A DNA stretch of 64,000 nucleotides. It comes from Typhlomys cinereus (Eukaryota; Chordata; Mammalia; Rodentia; Platacanthomyidae). Of this stretch, positions 45,456 to 57,702 are shown piece by piece (position 1 is the first letter of the stretch; the number at the start of each line of letters is the position of its first letter). Location: assembly GCA_023101885.1 (NCBI GenBank), contig JALPQD010000627.1, forward strand, positions 746,092-810,091. The letters are read 5' to 3'. Under the pieces are notes generated by a model. It had not been told where the DNA came from, ran no database searches, and saw nothing but the letters and a program-made list of their open reading frames with translations. A program made the translations under genes and the position numbers.

Positions 45456-46639
45456 ACTAGAAGCTACCACCTTCTCCAGAATCCTGGTAATAGCTGACAT
45501 TTCTCCAATCTGTAGTCTCTTTCAGGAAAGGAGTTATTGAGAATAGACTATATATATATAGCTTGTAGTACATGAGATCACCTTGGTATTACACAGTTTA
45601 GCTTAACAGAAGTGTAGGAGAACTCAAGGAATGTATCATTTTGGCTCTCTCAAGTTTAGCATGTAAGCTCTGGCTTACACAGGTAGCTATGCAAAGGAAA
45701 TGTCCCCATTGCCCCAATCCTGTATTTTCACAGGGTAGCCCCACCCATTGCAATAATAATAATAATAATAATATTAATGGCAAGACAATTCACAGAATAT
45801 TTCCCAGCAGCCCAGTCTCAACTTTATATATAATCACCCACCTGCCTATGAAGAACTAGTTAGGGGGCCTCATTTATACTGAGCTGAATCTAACAGATTT
45901 ATTTCATTGTAATCATCCTTGACACAAATTTGTAGCCCATTTTCTCAGGCCATTCTGAAACTTATAAACCCAGTCAGTGTCTCATCCTCTCTGGGGAGAA
46001 AAGGATCCAATGTTGGGTTTTACCTCATTCTGATTGTTTCTGAAGTTTTACTCTGGGTGCTGCTAAAGATACTGATCAGAACTTACCTGCAGATCCAACT
46101 TCTGATCAATCACAAATACCGAAGAAACGATTCCAAGCCAGTGTGGCTCAAAACATGGTCAATTTGTAGTACAGAAATGCCACTTGTCTCAAGGACAGGC
46201 AGGAATTGTTCCCGATCCATCAAATTTTAACAACAACAGCAGAAATAACTGCAGCTTTTATTCAAAATCCAATTAAATTTTCTGGGTCACTTTTCTCTGC
46301 CAGTGGGTCACTTTGAACGCACCCTGAGGTCCTACTCATCCCTTCTTCAGGCGGTGCCCAAACGAAGACCTCAGCCTCCACCGCTGCCTTCCACAGCTCA
46401 CCGCGGAGCCTCGCTTTCATCCCTTCCAAGCCACCAACAAATGGGTGGGCTTATTCACAGAGAAAAAAAAAAGTTGATGCACGTCTGTTTTTGAGATAAA
46501 GCACCGTACCTGCACTCACACAATACAAGCCGAGGATGTCTCATAAGAACCTGAAGGCTGCCAGGCTCTGTCCTGGCAATTTCCAAATTTCCCCTGAGGA
46601 CCTGCACCCATCCCACACAAGTCCACAGGTGAGCTTGCC

Positions 46640-46660
46640 AGCTACTTATATAAGCTCGCC
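46640..46660 (+). promoter_or_regulatory. TATA-like motif upstream of the CpG-rich segment
   Basis: acttatataagctcgcc contains TATATAAG. The paralog in copy A (about 2069) reads acttatgtaagctcgcc. No transcript evidence is available; promoter function is inference. Confidence 0.25.
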
Positions 46661-46899
46661 TGGCACAGTCCCGAACTGCAGGCGCAGACAGACACCTTTC
46701 ACGCCTCTGACATGGACAGGCACCCACACCCAGGAGATGGAATTCACATGCTGAGTGTGGGAGGGTGAATCGGGGGAGCGATCTCAACCCATTTCTCCTC
46801 CCCCCACCCTCACCCCTGTTTGTTAATTGCCCAGATTGTTCACAACTACAATTAACTTAGCAACCAAAGAACTGCCTGGACTCCCCTTTCTGGCTGTTC

Positions 46900-47800
46900 A
46901 GTGGCTCCCAAAGCCAAGATTGCACCTGGCTCACATAACTAGAGAAGCCCAGGGAAACCGGGGAGCGGCCACCTCGGGGAGCGGAGGGCAGGTCTGGTGG
47001 GGCTTCGCGTGGCATTCCAGAGTCTCCCTTTTTCTTTGTGATTTTCCGTGGCGCCCAGAGCCCGAGGACTCAGCGAGCAGAGAGCGATGCCCCAGGCCTG
47101 CAAAGAGGCGCGGCGGGTCGCGTGGTTCGCCCCGTGCCCCGGGTGTCTCCAGCGTGCTCAGGGACCGCCTGGCTTTCCGCACTGCGAGAGCGCTAGACCC
47201 TCTTCCCCCTGGGCGGGTCTGGGGCCCAGGCAGATGGACTGAAATGAGGTCGATCCGCTCCCCCTCGGCGTCCGCGGCTCTGGACCCCCCGAAGCTCCTC
47301 TGGGGAGGTAGGACCGCGGATCGGGGCCAAACCGGCAAGGAGCTGCTCCAAATCGAGAAGCCCAGTCGTGGCGCTCGGCGGCCGCAGCGGCGGCGCCCCC
47401 TCTCGGGAGACGGGCGCAGCTGCAGGCCTGAGCGCCAAGCACCTGGGGGCCTGCTCCTGAGTCGCGATCTGGGCCCTGTTGCCAGGGACACGCCCCCAGG
47501 GCGGGGCGCGGGTCCCTGAGTGCACCCCAAGGGCGCCGCCTTCAAGCTCGCCTGGTCCTGTGCCCTCTGAAAGTTCCGATCCGTTTTTGCCCAGGAACAG
47601 AAAATGGTCTACAGCTGCCCGATGCTAGAACAGCTGCGGAGATGAGCGAAGCGACCGACTCCAGCAGGGGAAGTCTCCCTGCGTCGCTTCTAAGCTGACC
47701 TGGTGCGGAAACTTCAGTGGCTTTAAAGAGATGGGGGATTCCAGGCCCTGGTGCTGTGCCCAGTAGCCTCTGCATCCATCACTGATCTGTTCCTAATGCC
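46900..47800. promoter_or_regulatory. CpG-island-like segment, copy B
   Basis: GC-rich and CpG-dense: by hand count about 49 CpGs in 47041-47520. Includes gcggccgcagcggcggcgcc and several GGGCGGGG/CGCCCCC Sp1-type boxes (for example at 47497 and the paralogous site at 2915). Reading frames (up to 230 codons) are not conserved with copy A, so this is unlikely to be coding. Its CpG density suggests a methylation-protected element, perhaps a promoter of an unannotated transcript. Confidence 0.55.
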
Positions 47801-48451
47801 CTCTAAATTAAAATGGGCCTCTGCGATCATCAGAGACATTGTTTGTGTTAACCTCGTCGCTTTTATTTATTCAACATTCACACCACAGGCTGTATTGGGA
47901 GTGCTTTGTGGGTGATACTATCTGGACACATTAGAGAACAGCTTTCAGGGGGAGGTTATGCAAACTCCCTTGAGAAGGAAGACGAGATGAGAAAGGAGAG
48001 CTAGGCCACTCACCCGTGAAAGTCCTGAAATTTCTTGTTGAAAGGTTTAGGAAACTGAAACACCAGTTTTGACAGATGGCTTGCCTGCCGTGCACATATC
48101 GTAGGGTATTTCAGCACCACATATACATGGTATGGTGCCCCATCCCTGTAATCCCAGCACCTGGTTAGAGGCAGGGGGATAAGACCAGCGTGGGACTCCA
48201 TGAGATCCCTGCTTCAAAAATAAAATTAAATTAGAAATTATTCCCCAATGCATTTCATCAAACACAAAAAATTTGAAATCACTTCAATACCTTCCAAGAA
48301 AAATGAACTAACTGGACCTCATCCCCATGTGCCCAGAGTTTGAAATTTAATGTTTCCTTTTCAATATGCATAACAGTATGTGTTATTATGCATAAAGATA
48401 TAAATCATAAAGACACATCAGACAAATGTAAATTGAGGAAATTACCCTTTC

Positions 48452-49165
48452 CGATGTCAAAACTATTAAAGATCTCTCTAGACTGAAAAGAGACTAGACG
48501 AAAAGACAAAGAGGTACAGACAGCTAGATGCAGTAGGTAATTTTGGATGGGATCCAAGACTGGGAAATGACACCAATGGCTTAATTAGAGTGATCTCAAT
48601 AGTCTATAGAGTAGAGGGATTAAGTCAGGTCTGTGGCATTTTCGTAATGTAAAAGCTACGCTCTCCTCATATCGTAGAGTGTTGCTTTTAAAAAGTGCAA
48701 CCTGAAGTGTGAAGAGGTGAGTGGAAGGGAGTGGAGGTATAGTATGGTTGTGGAATAAGACCCCCCACAAACCTCTGTGTGCACAATTTGGAAACCGTGG
48801 CAACACAGGGAGATGATGTAGCCTATAAGAGAGGAGCCTCACAGAAGGAAATTGAGTCCAGTTCACACTTTGCCACCCAGTTCCCTAAGGAACAGTACTT
48901 CTCCCAGCTTCTGTTATGATGTCATATACCTCACAGACTCAAAGCACGGGGCCACATGATTAAAATCTCTAAAACCATGAGCCCAAATACACCTTCTCTC
49001 CTTGTGTGTCTTGGGAATTTTAATCGCAGCAAAGGAAAAGGGATCAACCAACACGGGGGCATCTGCAACTTGTTTTCACGTGGTTCAGAATTGTTAACAC
49101 TTCAGGGAGGGTACACTATGAACTATGCATGTAAAGTTTTTTTTTTTGTCATTTAAAATGAATTT
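48452..49165 (+). repeat. Segmental duplication, copy B block 2
   Basis: Matches 10557-11275. It begins with the empty L1/SINE target (gatgtcaaaactattaaaga). No gene seen. Confidence 0.9.
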
Positions 49166-49167
49166 AA

Positions 49168-49360
49168 GCCATCTGCAGCTCTCAGCTTCCAAGATGTCTG
49201 TGATGACTTAGCCTCCTCCAGCTTTAGCCAGCCAGCCGTGCCACCTCTGCTTTGAGAGATTGTACCTTCCCTCTGGAACCGTAAGCTGAATAAACCTCCC
49301 TTTCTCCCTTGCTTGACTTTGAGTGTTCTCTCACAGCAATAGTAAAGAGTAACTGTTACA
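49168..49360 (+). mobile_element. MaLR LTR 3' fragment
   Basis: ctgcagctctcagcttccaa ... GCTGAATAAACCTCCC ... AGTAACTGTTACA, followed by the MaLR leader. It is the 3' half of a 5' LTR; its 5' half is missing. Confidence 0.8.
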
Positions 49361-50163
49361 GAAATTGGTACCAGGTAGTGGGGTATTGCTGTGAGATTAC
49401 AAACAGCTGGTACCACAAAGTGAAGTTGTTTGTGAAGTTGAGAGAAGTTGGTACCCAGCAGTATGGCCAATGCTGTGATGTGGCTAATGTGCCTTTGGAA
49501 CTGTTTGTTGGGAGAAATACGGAGAACTTTGGGACTTTGTGCTGGGAAAGTCTTTGCATCTTGGCGGTTGGGCCAAATGGGCCTTTCTTATCAGAGCTCA
49601 GAGGAGAGCAATTCTGTGAGAGATGCGGGCAGTGGAAACCCAGCTTGTGATGGTCCACAGGGGAACAGACACTGTGTTTACAACTGGATGAGTGACATGT
49701 GTTGGCCGAGAGTTTGGTGAAGTTTTGCACTCTTCCTAAAAGCTTGCCTGAAGTTAAGCTGAAGTGCTTGGCGGAGGAATTTTCAAAGCAATGTAGTCTT
49801 GACAATGTGATATGGCTACTTTTTAGTCATTTTCAGAGTTATGAAAAAGAGAAAAGAATCAGGAATAAGCAAAAACTATAAGATCTGATGATGAAAAATA
49901 CAATGCCAAACTTAAAGAGTTGAACCAACGTGGTTCTGGTTTTAGAGGCATTGGTGATGGAAGACAGAGGAGATCATGGAGTCGTCCTCCACAATATCAA
50001 AAAGTGGCAGAATCCAGGCATCATGAGACAAGAAGCCTGCAGTTTAGAGGCTGAGGAAGGGCAGTATGTGCTGGGGAATTAAAGCCTGGTTTGCTATTGA
50101 GAAGTAAAGATGTTAGATATTCCAGAGACAATGTGGGACACATGCCAAGGGGAGCAGTAAACC
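49361..50163 (+). mobile_element. MaLR internal region (partial)
   Basis: Starts gaaattggtaccaggtagtg. Non-coding. 49925-50160 resembles 25245-25480. Truncated at about 50163, where copy B homology resumes. It occupies the place of the 16-kb block of copy A. Confidence 0.75.
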
Positions 50164-50926
50164 CTTGGTGTAACATTTGAACGAGAATCTGTATGAGTGC
50201 TTTCTTCAGAAAACACCTATCATTTCTGTTACTGCAAATTATGTAGCCTTTTCAGGAGGGGTCTATGCTCCAAAATGGTTAGGAGTTGACTTTTTTCTCT
50301 TTCTACTGGGAGCATGTAGCCTACAGTCTTAAGAAACATGTGTCTAGGAATGGCTATGTTTACACCATGGTGTTGGGTAGCTACATTTTAAGATTTGAAA
50401 GTATGTTATGTCAGAATGGAGTATATAGTTACAAAACTTGTGGGACTTAATAAAAAAATGCAGGAAAATATACACAGATGATGGATTCCTGGGGCAGAAA
50501 ATTTATGTTAACAACAATAACCATTTAAGAAACCAAATGAGGTCCAAACTAGCCATGAAATGAATGTGATTTCCAACAATGACTAGAACATCTTGCTTCA
50601 CTCAGTCACCTCCTAGAAGCTATTTCAAACACTGCCTTCCAGGATTTTGTATTATATTTAGACTAGTCGTGGAATAGGAGGCTGTTTGTGTGACAGGACT
50701 TGAGCATTAGACAAGTTCCTTTAATTGGGAATATCTGCTCCTGACTCCCACCTCTGTCTTCCTTCTGCTGGGTACTGGGATTCCCATAGTCATAGCCATT
50801 GTATATTTGGTTAAAATCATGGTTAATAGGTAGCAAATCAGTTACAAACTGTCAAAAGTCTGAGAAATATGAAACCCCAGGTAGTCTCTTGAAGGAAAAC
50901 ACTCCAATAGGGACATAACACCCCCT

Positions 50927-50939
50927 AAAAAGCAAGACA
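50927..50939. repeat. Target-site duplication of the retrocopy, left
   Basis: AAAAAGCAAGACA, repeated at 51829-51841. Copy A shows one related site, TTAAAAGCAAAACAAA at about 28211. Confidence 0.85.
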
Positions 50940-51828
50940 TTCATATATTTTAGAAACAATGATGTCATTAAGCAGCTAAGTTAAGTAGAAGGCTTAGAAA
51001 AATGCATTATTTTGCAGGAAATATTTTGACATAAAAAGATAATTCAGTAAGCAAAAGCTAGGAAATTTCATTGAAATCATACAGCAGTTTAAGATAAACT
51101 TAAAAAACTGTACTAATAGAGAATCATTCAACTAAGAGACGAGTCAAGAGAATGTTATTTGTTTATGAAGAGTGACAGCTTATTTTAAACTTTGATTATA
51201 TTGAAAGTTAATATTCTATTAGTATGTTTTATATTAATAAAGTCAGCAAAATTAATTATGCTATGTTTAAGTGTCTTGCTAGTCCTCAGTTTTAACCTCT
51301 GGTGAGTCCTGGTTTCAATTTTCTGTGTGTATATTTGATAATGTCATCTCATTAAATTATTATATCTGTATTTATTAATTACTGATAGCATAATTGTGTG
51401 ACTTATTTATATTTCTGAGGTAGCATCTGTTCTTACTTGGATATGGTGAGGTTGTTACCTTAGTTGTGGGCACACTGGCTAAGATGGGTGCTCCATTCGG
51501 GTCAGGCCTGGGGGGAAGTGGTGAAGCAGGCCCCTGAGGGATAGCCCTGAAGACCAAAGGAGCCCTGGAGGAAGTTAGGAAAGCTCTTCAGCTTAGAGTT
51601 GCCATATGGTTCTTTTCTATTTAGGTTGTAAAGCTTTGTTTGCAAAATGGCAGTCTTGAGAAGGGAGCAAAATAGTGCTGCTGTTAACAGATGTGTAAGT
51701 ATCTGTGGATCTAGCAGTGTTTTAGAACCACCTTTTAACCCATGCCTACCAGTAAACATGAAAGATAAATTTCTCCTAATGTTATTTCAAATTTCAAAAT
51801 AAATATGTTGTCTAAAATGAAATGAAAA
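50940..51828 (+). pseudogene. Retroposed transcript of unknown origin (889 bp, poly(A))
   Basis: An 889-bp insertion found only in copy B, with a 13-bp target-site duplication, an AATAAA signal at about 51799 and a short A-rich tail. It contains no L1 or known SINE signature and no long frame. The first two-thirds are AT-rich and UTR-like; 51460-51600 is more GC-rich. It looks like a cDNA of a 3'UTR or long non-coding RNA copied by L1 machinery. The source gene is not recognised; it could also be an unrecognised repeat. Confidence 0.72.
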
Positions 51829-52637
51829 AAAAAGCAAGACAAAGCCTTCTTATTAAGGAGGGCAATGCTGTCATCCTTTGGTGGAATTTTAAGAACTAGA
51901 ACCCTGCTAAGGATACTGTCGGCTCCTTTCTTGAGTCTTCTGTTTGCTAATGTCTCATTGATATTCTAGAGAAAATAAAAATGAAATTTGTAATATAATT
52001 TGGAATCAGGAAGTGTAATGCCTTCAACTTTGTTTTATTTTCTCAAGTGGCTATTTTAAGGTTTTCTGTCATTCTGTGTGAACTTCAGTTTTTTTATTTA
52101 CTCTTTCTGGACAAAAAACCAATTGCCTTTGTAATTTTGATAGTGGATCTGTTGAATCTGTAGATTACTTTGAGTAGCACATACTTTAGGACTATTAGTT
52201 CTTCTGATCCATGGACCAGCTTTCCATTTATCTGCACCTCTAGGGTTTTTCACTGATGTTTTGTTATTGGAAGGGTACACATGATTTACCTCTGTTAAGA
52301 TCATTCTCAAGCACTTCATTATTTTTTGATGCACTCATAAATAGAATTGTTTTATTGGTTTTACTCAGATAGGCCATCGATGCTGTAAACCTAATGTTTG
52401 AGGTAAATTATGATCTTATGTTGGGCTCCATTCTTAGCAATCCTGGGCCATGTGCACATAAAGAAATGCAACTGGTCTTTGTATGCTGATTCTCATACTA
52501 TTATCAAAAGAGCGCATGATAATGACATATGCACTGACACAAAGACTAATGAAACAAAACAGAAAACGTAGAAATGAACTTATTATGTTGAACTGACTAG
52601 TTTTTGAGAAAGACATCAGTAAAACACAATGGAGAAC

Positions 52638-53015
52638 TGTTTTGGTGTGAATGTGCATTGTCCCCCACAGGCTCATGCATTCAAGTCTTCGGCTGTCATT
52701 AATGTTTGGAAAGGTCATAGCACACATTGGAAGCAAAGCCTTGCTAGAGGGAAGCACATCATAGAAAGAGGTGGGCCTTGTGTGTTGGTGGCTCAGCCCT
52801 GCTTCCTTGTGCAGGATTGTTCTTGCTGCCTTTGCCTCTTTGATTGGTGCCATGACCTAAACCAGCCTTCTTGCTTCTGCCTCCATGCATGCCTTCTGAG
52901 ATCAGATTCCTGCCATAACAGACATATGTAGCCTCTGGAACTGGAAGCCAATGTCTTTCTGCCTTTCTGCATGAGTATGAATATTGCCAACATAGCTCCA
53001 GGAAGAGTAACTACA
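52638..53015 (+). mobile_element. ORR1/MT-like MaLR solo LTR, copy B
   Basis: Paralog of 29361-29746, a few bases shorter; begins TGTTTTGGTGTGAATGTGCA. Confidence 0.72.
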
Positions 53016-53819
53016 AAAGAAATGGACAATATCTGTAAGAAATAGTTTTGAGAAAAATTGGATGGACATTCACCTGCAAAAGAATGTCTGGCCATGCACA
53101 AATATCAACTCAGACTAGATTGGAAACCAAACAAAAGACCTGAAAATTACAGAATTCCTGGAGGAAATCACAGCAACAAGTTCCTCAGCATAAACCAGGC
53201 AATGATTAACAAAAGCAAACATAGACAAGTGGGAAGCCATTAAATTCAAAGTCCAGCACAGGGAAGGAAGGAAACAACAGAGGAAAAATAAGTTCTGAGA
53301 AGTAAATGTGTGCACATCCGTAGTTCTGCTAAGAGTCTGGTAGCCAATTAAAATAAGGAAACAAACCTTCCATCTCAAAGTAGTCAAAGAACCTGGAAAA
53401 AGATACATGACTGGCCAATAGATGTATGAAAAGCTATGCTTGATATCACCAATTTTCCTGGAAACACAAATATATCATTAAAGTTTCACCTCCTCCTAAG
53501 TGGGATGGTCTATAAGAACAATGAAAGATAGCTAGTGATAATCAGTGTGGTCAAGGCTTGTACATTGCTGTTGGGAATGTAGATCCATATAGCCATCATG
53601 GAAAACAATATAAAGATCACTCAAAAATTAAAACTAAAAATCATCAGAAGAGCCAGTAATCATATGTCAAAGAGCTACGTGAGCTCCCACATTCATTGAC
53701 GCATTAGGCATAGTGGCCAAGGTTTGGAACAAATCATTGCCTATCAGTGGATTAACAGGCTAAGAAATTTTCATATGTGCATACATAAGGAAATATTGTC
53801 CATTCTTAAAAACTGAATC

Positions 53820-53930
53820 TGATGCCAGCAATCTCAGCACTTGGAGGTTAAGGCACAAGAATTGTGAGCTCAAGTCAGCTCACAATTTATTACAAAATAA
53901 ATCCTATTTGTCTCAAAAATGAGAGAGAGA
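53820..53930 (+). repeat. B1-like SINE remnant, copy B
   Basis: Paralog of 30540-30640, followed by a (GA)n tract at 53920-53945. Confidence 0.5.
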
Positions 53931-54529
53931 GATAGAGAGAGAGAGTTCAATTACAGCAGAGAGGTACTGGAGAATATTATGATAAGTGAAATAAACCAGA
54001 CACAAGCAGAAAATCATTATGTGATGTCATATGCAGAATCGACAAAAAAGTTAGGTTCATAGAAACAGAATAAATTAGTGGTTACCAAGGATAGAGGGGA
54101 GATGAAGATGGGCAAATACAGGTCAGAGGACATAAGATTGCAGTTAAGCAGGATGAGCGAGTCTGGAGCTCTAATTTATAACAAGAGGACTGATTAACAC
54201 TGAACTGTACGAGAGAAATCTACAAGACTGTATTTTAGAACTTTTTGATAAAATGATATTGTAAAAGGTTTCTTACTTTTTCCCTTCTTTTCTCCACCTT
54301 ACCTTTCCCCATCCCTCCTTTTATAAAACCATTGTTTGTAGCCTTTATGCCATTTATGTTATCTTACTACTTCTCCTCCCTTTCCTAGCTGTCTCCTTGT
54401 ATTAAGTAGCTATAATTTACTTATGAGTAAATTTATTCATTTGACAATGCTAATTTTACTATGTACATCAAAATATAATTCAGTACACCTCAAATATAGA
54501 CTATAAAATATTTAAAGTTGATCATTGTG

Positions 54530-54660
54530 GTAATCATATCTGTAATTGCATCTGTAATCCCAGCACTCAAGGGAAGGGTACAAGCAAGAGATTGTGAGCA
54601 CGGGGCAATCCTAGGCTACATAGTGAAATGAAATCTTTTCTCCAAAAGCAATATTTTTTA
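54530..54660 (+). repeat. B1-like SINE
   Basis: ctgtaatcccagcactcaag and caatcctaggctacatagtg are B1 motifs; A-rich end at 54645. The rest of 54031-54820 shows no gene. Confidence 0.6.
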
Positions 54661-54819
54661 ATTAAAATGAGAAGAGCCAACAAGGTGGATAAAGAACTCA
54701 AGGTTATCCTACACAGCCTTGCGAAGTCTCAGGGTTTTACTGGGAATTTATAGATTCATTTCTGTGGTTTGAGAGAGAATGAGAAGCTATAAAATAGGTG
54801 TGATTCAAAACTGGGACCC

Positions 54820-54945
54820 GTTGGATGGTTCAGCTGATGAATACACTTGCTATGCAAGCCCAGAGAACTGGGTGCTATACCCTGAACCCACATGGTAGAA
54901 GAGGCCCAGATCTGTAAAGCTTTCCTCTGACTGCCATACGTACAG

Positions 54946-54991
<46 letters not shown>

Positions 54992-55060
54992 ACACATGCG
55001 CGTACACACACATATGCACATACACACATTCGCAAATAGATACTTTATTTTTTAAATAAA
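54820..55060 (+). repeat. B2-like SINE with (CA)n
   Basis: Degenerate tRNA head (ttggatggttcagctgatga, accctgaacccacatg), body gatctgtaaagctttcctct, then a (CA)n tract at 54949-54985. Confidence 0.65.
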
Positions 55061-55514
55061 GTCATAGAACTTAGAGAACTCTCTATGTTAATGACTTTGT
55101 CTACAGAGAGCAAAACTGGATGAAAAAGTTTGAGAGAATACTCCAAACATTTAATGTATGTTACATTACATATGTGTGTATATACATAGACATCCTGGTA
55201 TAGTTATTCTTTGAGCCTTTCCCCATACACTAAAAATTACTGTACATTCCTCTTGAGACATGTTCAGCTGAGAAGTCAGAAACTTATTTTATATATATAT
55301 ATTTCATTTTATCTCACATAATTAGGGTGCTGTACCTTCTGACCAGCATCTCCTGTCCCTAGTCTCCCTAGGAAACACTGTCTAATTCTCTATTTTGATG
55401 AATAGAACATTTACAGGTTCCATTAAAAATGAGAGCATAAGAGTGTATTTCTGTACTTGGCATGCTTCATTTAGTCTAATATGCACCAGGTTCATCTGAG
55501 TAATGAAAAATATC

Positions 55515-55787
55515 AGAATCATTGGCTGGAAGGATAACTCAGTGAAGTGCTAACTTTGCAGGCATGAAGACCTGAGTTTGATTGCCAGCACGCATGTTAA
55601 AAAGTAGTGATGCATGTTTGTAATCTCAGCTCTGGGGAGTCAGAGACAGGTGGAACACGGGGTGAGGGAGCTTGCTGACCACACATTCTAGACTATTTGG
55701 TGAGTTCCAAGCTGGTGAGAGACTCTGATTCAAAGAATGGTTCTTCAAGGATGACCCCCCAAGGTTGTCTTCTTGTTTCCACACGTT

Positions 55788-55840
<53 letters not shown>

Positions 55841-55870
55841 GCATGAACAACATGCACAGACACACAAAAT
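55515..55870 (+). repeat. B4-like composite SINE with (CA)n
   Basis: tRNA-type head (ggctggaaggataactcagt, gagtttgattgccagcac), a B1-like middle (gtttgtaatctcagctctgg) and a tail with a long (CA)n at 55789-55838. Confidence 0.65.
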
Positions 55871-55975
55871 TACAGAATCTATTTTTTTAAAGACAGGTAA
55901 TAATTCACTACATAGATGTCTCACATTCCAAAAATTTTTTGAGAGAGAGGGAGAAAGAGAAGGCAAAAGAGAGGG

Positions 55976-56328
55976 TATCACAGTTTGAAATGTGTCCCCC
56001 ACAGGCTTGTGTGTTTGAAAAAGTCATGGATTCTTGCTGGAAGAAGGCAGTCACAGGAGGTGGTTCATAAGTTGGATTAGTCCCACCCTACTTTTGGAAG
56101 AGGTCTGCTCTTGCAGCAAGCAGTCTTATAGCTCTCTGCCTCTAAGATGCCTGCAGTGAACTTAGCCTACTCCAGTTTCTGCCACCAGCCATGTTGCTTC
56201 TGCCTTGAAAGACTGTATCCCCACTTATTTTACAGAATAAACCTCCCTTTCTCCCTTAGGTTGCTTGACTCCCTTGCTCCCTTAGGTTGGGTGCTCTCTC
56301 ACAGCAACAAAAAAGAGTCATTAGTACA
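55976..56328 (+). mobile_element. ERVL-MaLR solo LTR (MT/ORR1-like)
   Basis: tatcacagtttgaaatgtgt at the start, CAGAATAAACCTCCC inside and GAGTCATTAGTACA at the end. Related to 25872-26213. A purine tract (gagagagagggagaaagaga) precedes it, but no interior is recognised. Confidence 0.72.
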
Positions 56329-56867
56329 GAAGGAAAGAATACACTGGGTTCTCTCCTTGCACCATTTGGGCCCTGGGGATTCTGCACAAGTGACATTACC
56401 CACCAAGCCATCTAACCAACCTGTTCCACATTTTCTTTGTGCACTCGTCCATAGACAGACACTTAATTTTTTCCCACATCTTGTCTATTGTGAATAATGC
56501 CGTACTGCACCCATTTCCTGTACTTTGAATCTATAGCTAGAAGGCTTGACCTTTTTGCATTGGCATTCCACCCAGCTCTTACTGTTTTCCATCATGACTG
56601 CAACCAAATCTTTATTCACATCTACAGTGTACAAACACACCTCATTGTCTCCACATTTTTGCCCACATACGAAGGCATGCACTTTATCCTCTGGGTCACA
56701 TCTCCTGTTGCCACATTCTGCAGTGTGGATTAGAGATAGAGTTGAGCTGTGCACAGAATCCTCCTTCTGCCCCTAGCATGCTCATGTGACTTTAACATGA
56801 GTATGTTCTATTCATGTTATTCTAAAGAGAAAGTGTCTTCTTACATGTCCATTAGACCATTAAACAC

Positions 56868-56899
<32 letters not shown>

Positions 56900-57702
56900 T
56901 ACAGACACACACACCTACAGCTTGTTCATATACATGTTTAAAGGCATTTTCTCAACCCCAGAGTCCTCTTCTGCTGCTGAATCAGGGACGCTGGAAGGAG
57001 GAATGAAAACTCAGCAGTATGGCAAGTTCTGTGGGTAATCAGGGCCATTCTGGTACACTCTAGAGTTCAAAGACTCTTGATGGAGAGACCAATGGTAGAA
57101 AGACCTTCCCTAATCCCCATTCCCCCATTCTGGAAAAGTATGCATGAGCAAAGGAAGAACAAAGCCTTGCTCCTCTTCCCCTTGCAGACTAGGCCCATAC
57201 CACAGTGATCTAAACTAAGAACTACAGAGACAAAGAATTGTTCCTCATCTCGTGTTTCCTAAACCCTCAGGCACACCACTTCCAAGGGAGTAACCTCTAA
57301 CTCCTTTCTATTTACTCAACACAGATACAGAATGTATAGGGTTTTGTTCCATGCTCCATCTTCTCAGAGAAAAGAATAATTATTCTCTAGCAGTGTGTGT
57401 GTGTATGTGAAGGTATTCTGCATGACTGAAATGCACCTGCCCCAGAAACTGCAGCTGTTCTGTGCCATAGGATGTATTTCAACCACCCTTTATCATAGTA
57501 ACTCAATTCCCTGTGTTTACCATACATCCTATTTGCTTCCTTGGAAATGTATATCTTAGAGTGCAATAAAATCATATTATCCCCCCCAAAATAGGATAAT
57601 GTTCTCAAATGAGGATCATAAACTAACTCTCATGGAAATTGTTACAGCGGTTAAGTTTGAAGACCATGGATTGCTAGTCGGCTGGCATACCAGGAGTGAA
57701 AC
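56329..57702. other. Non-coding stretch
   Basis: No supported gene. The frames here (for example 56147-56497 on +) start inside the MaLR LTR and have no recognisable domain. CA-rich tract at 56870-56913. Confidence 0.5.

Larger units (their letters stand above)
45456..48450 (+). repeat. Segmental duplication, copy B block 1b
   Basis: Continues the match to copy A 831-3896 after the ERV. Contains the shorter AAT tract, the CpG-rich segment and the B1-like SINE (about 48100-48245). The L1 of copy A is absent at 48452. Confidence 0.92.
50166..54030 (+). repeat. Segmental duplication, copy B block 3
   Basis: Matches 27415-30690. Carries an extra 889-bp retrocopy and lacks SINE copy 3. The match ends in a GA-rich region around 53920-54040, where copy B retains about 70 bp missing from copy A. 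Confidence 0.9.

Noticed and set aside
46827..47545. GC-rich frames of 230 (+) and 204 (-) codons
   Set aside because: Not conserved in the paralog at 2242-2960, where the frame diverges and stops; long frames are expected in GC-rich DNA.
54949..55838. Frames rich in Val/Cys or Thr/His over (CA)n tracts
   Set aside because: Dinucleotide repeat translation artefacts; also seen at 28320, 60715, 62935 and 63366.
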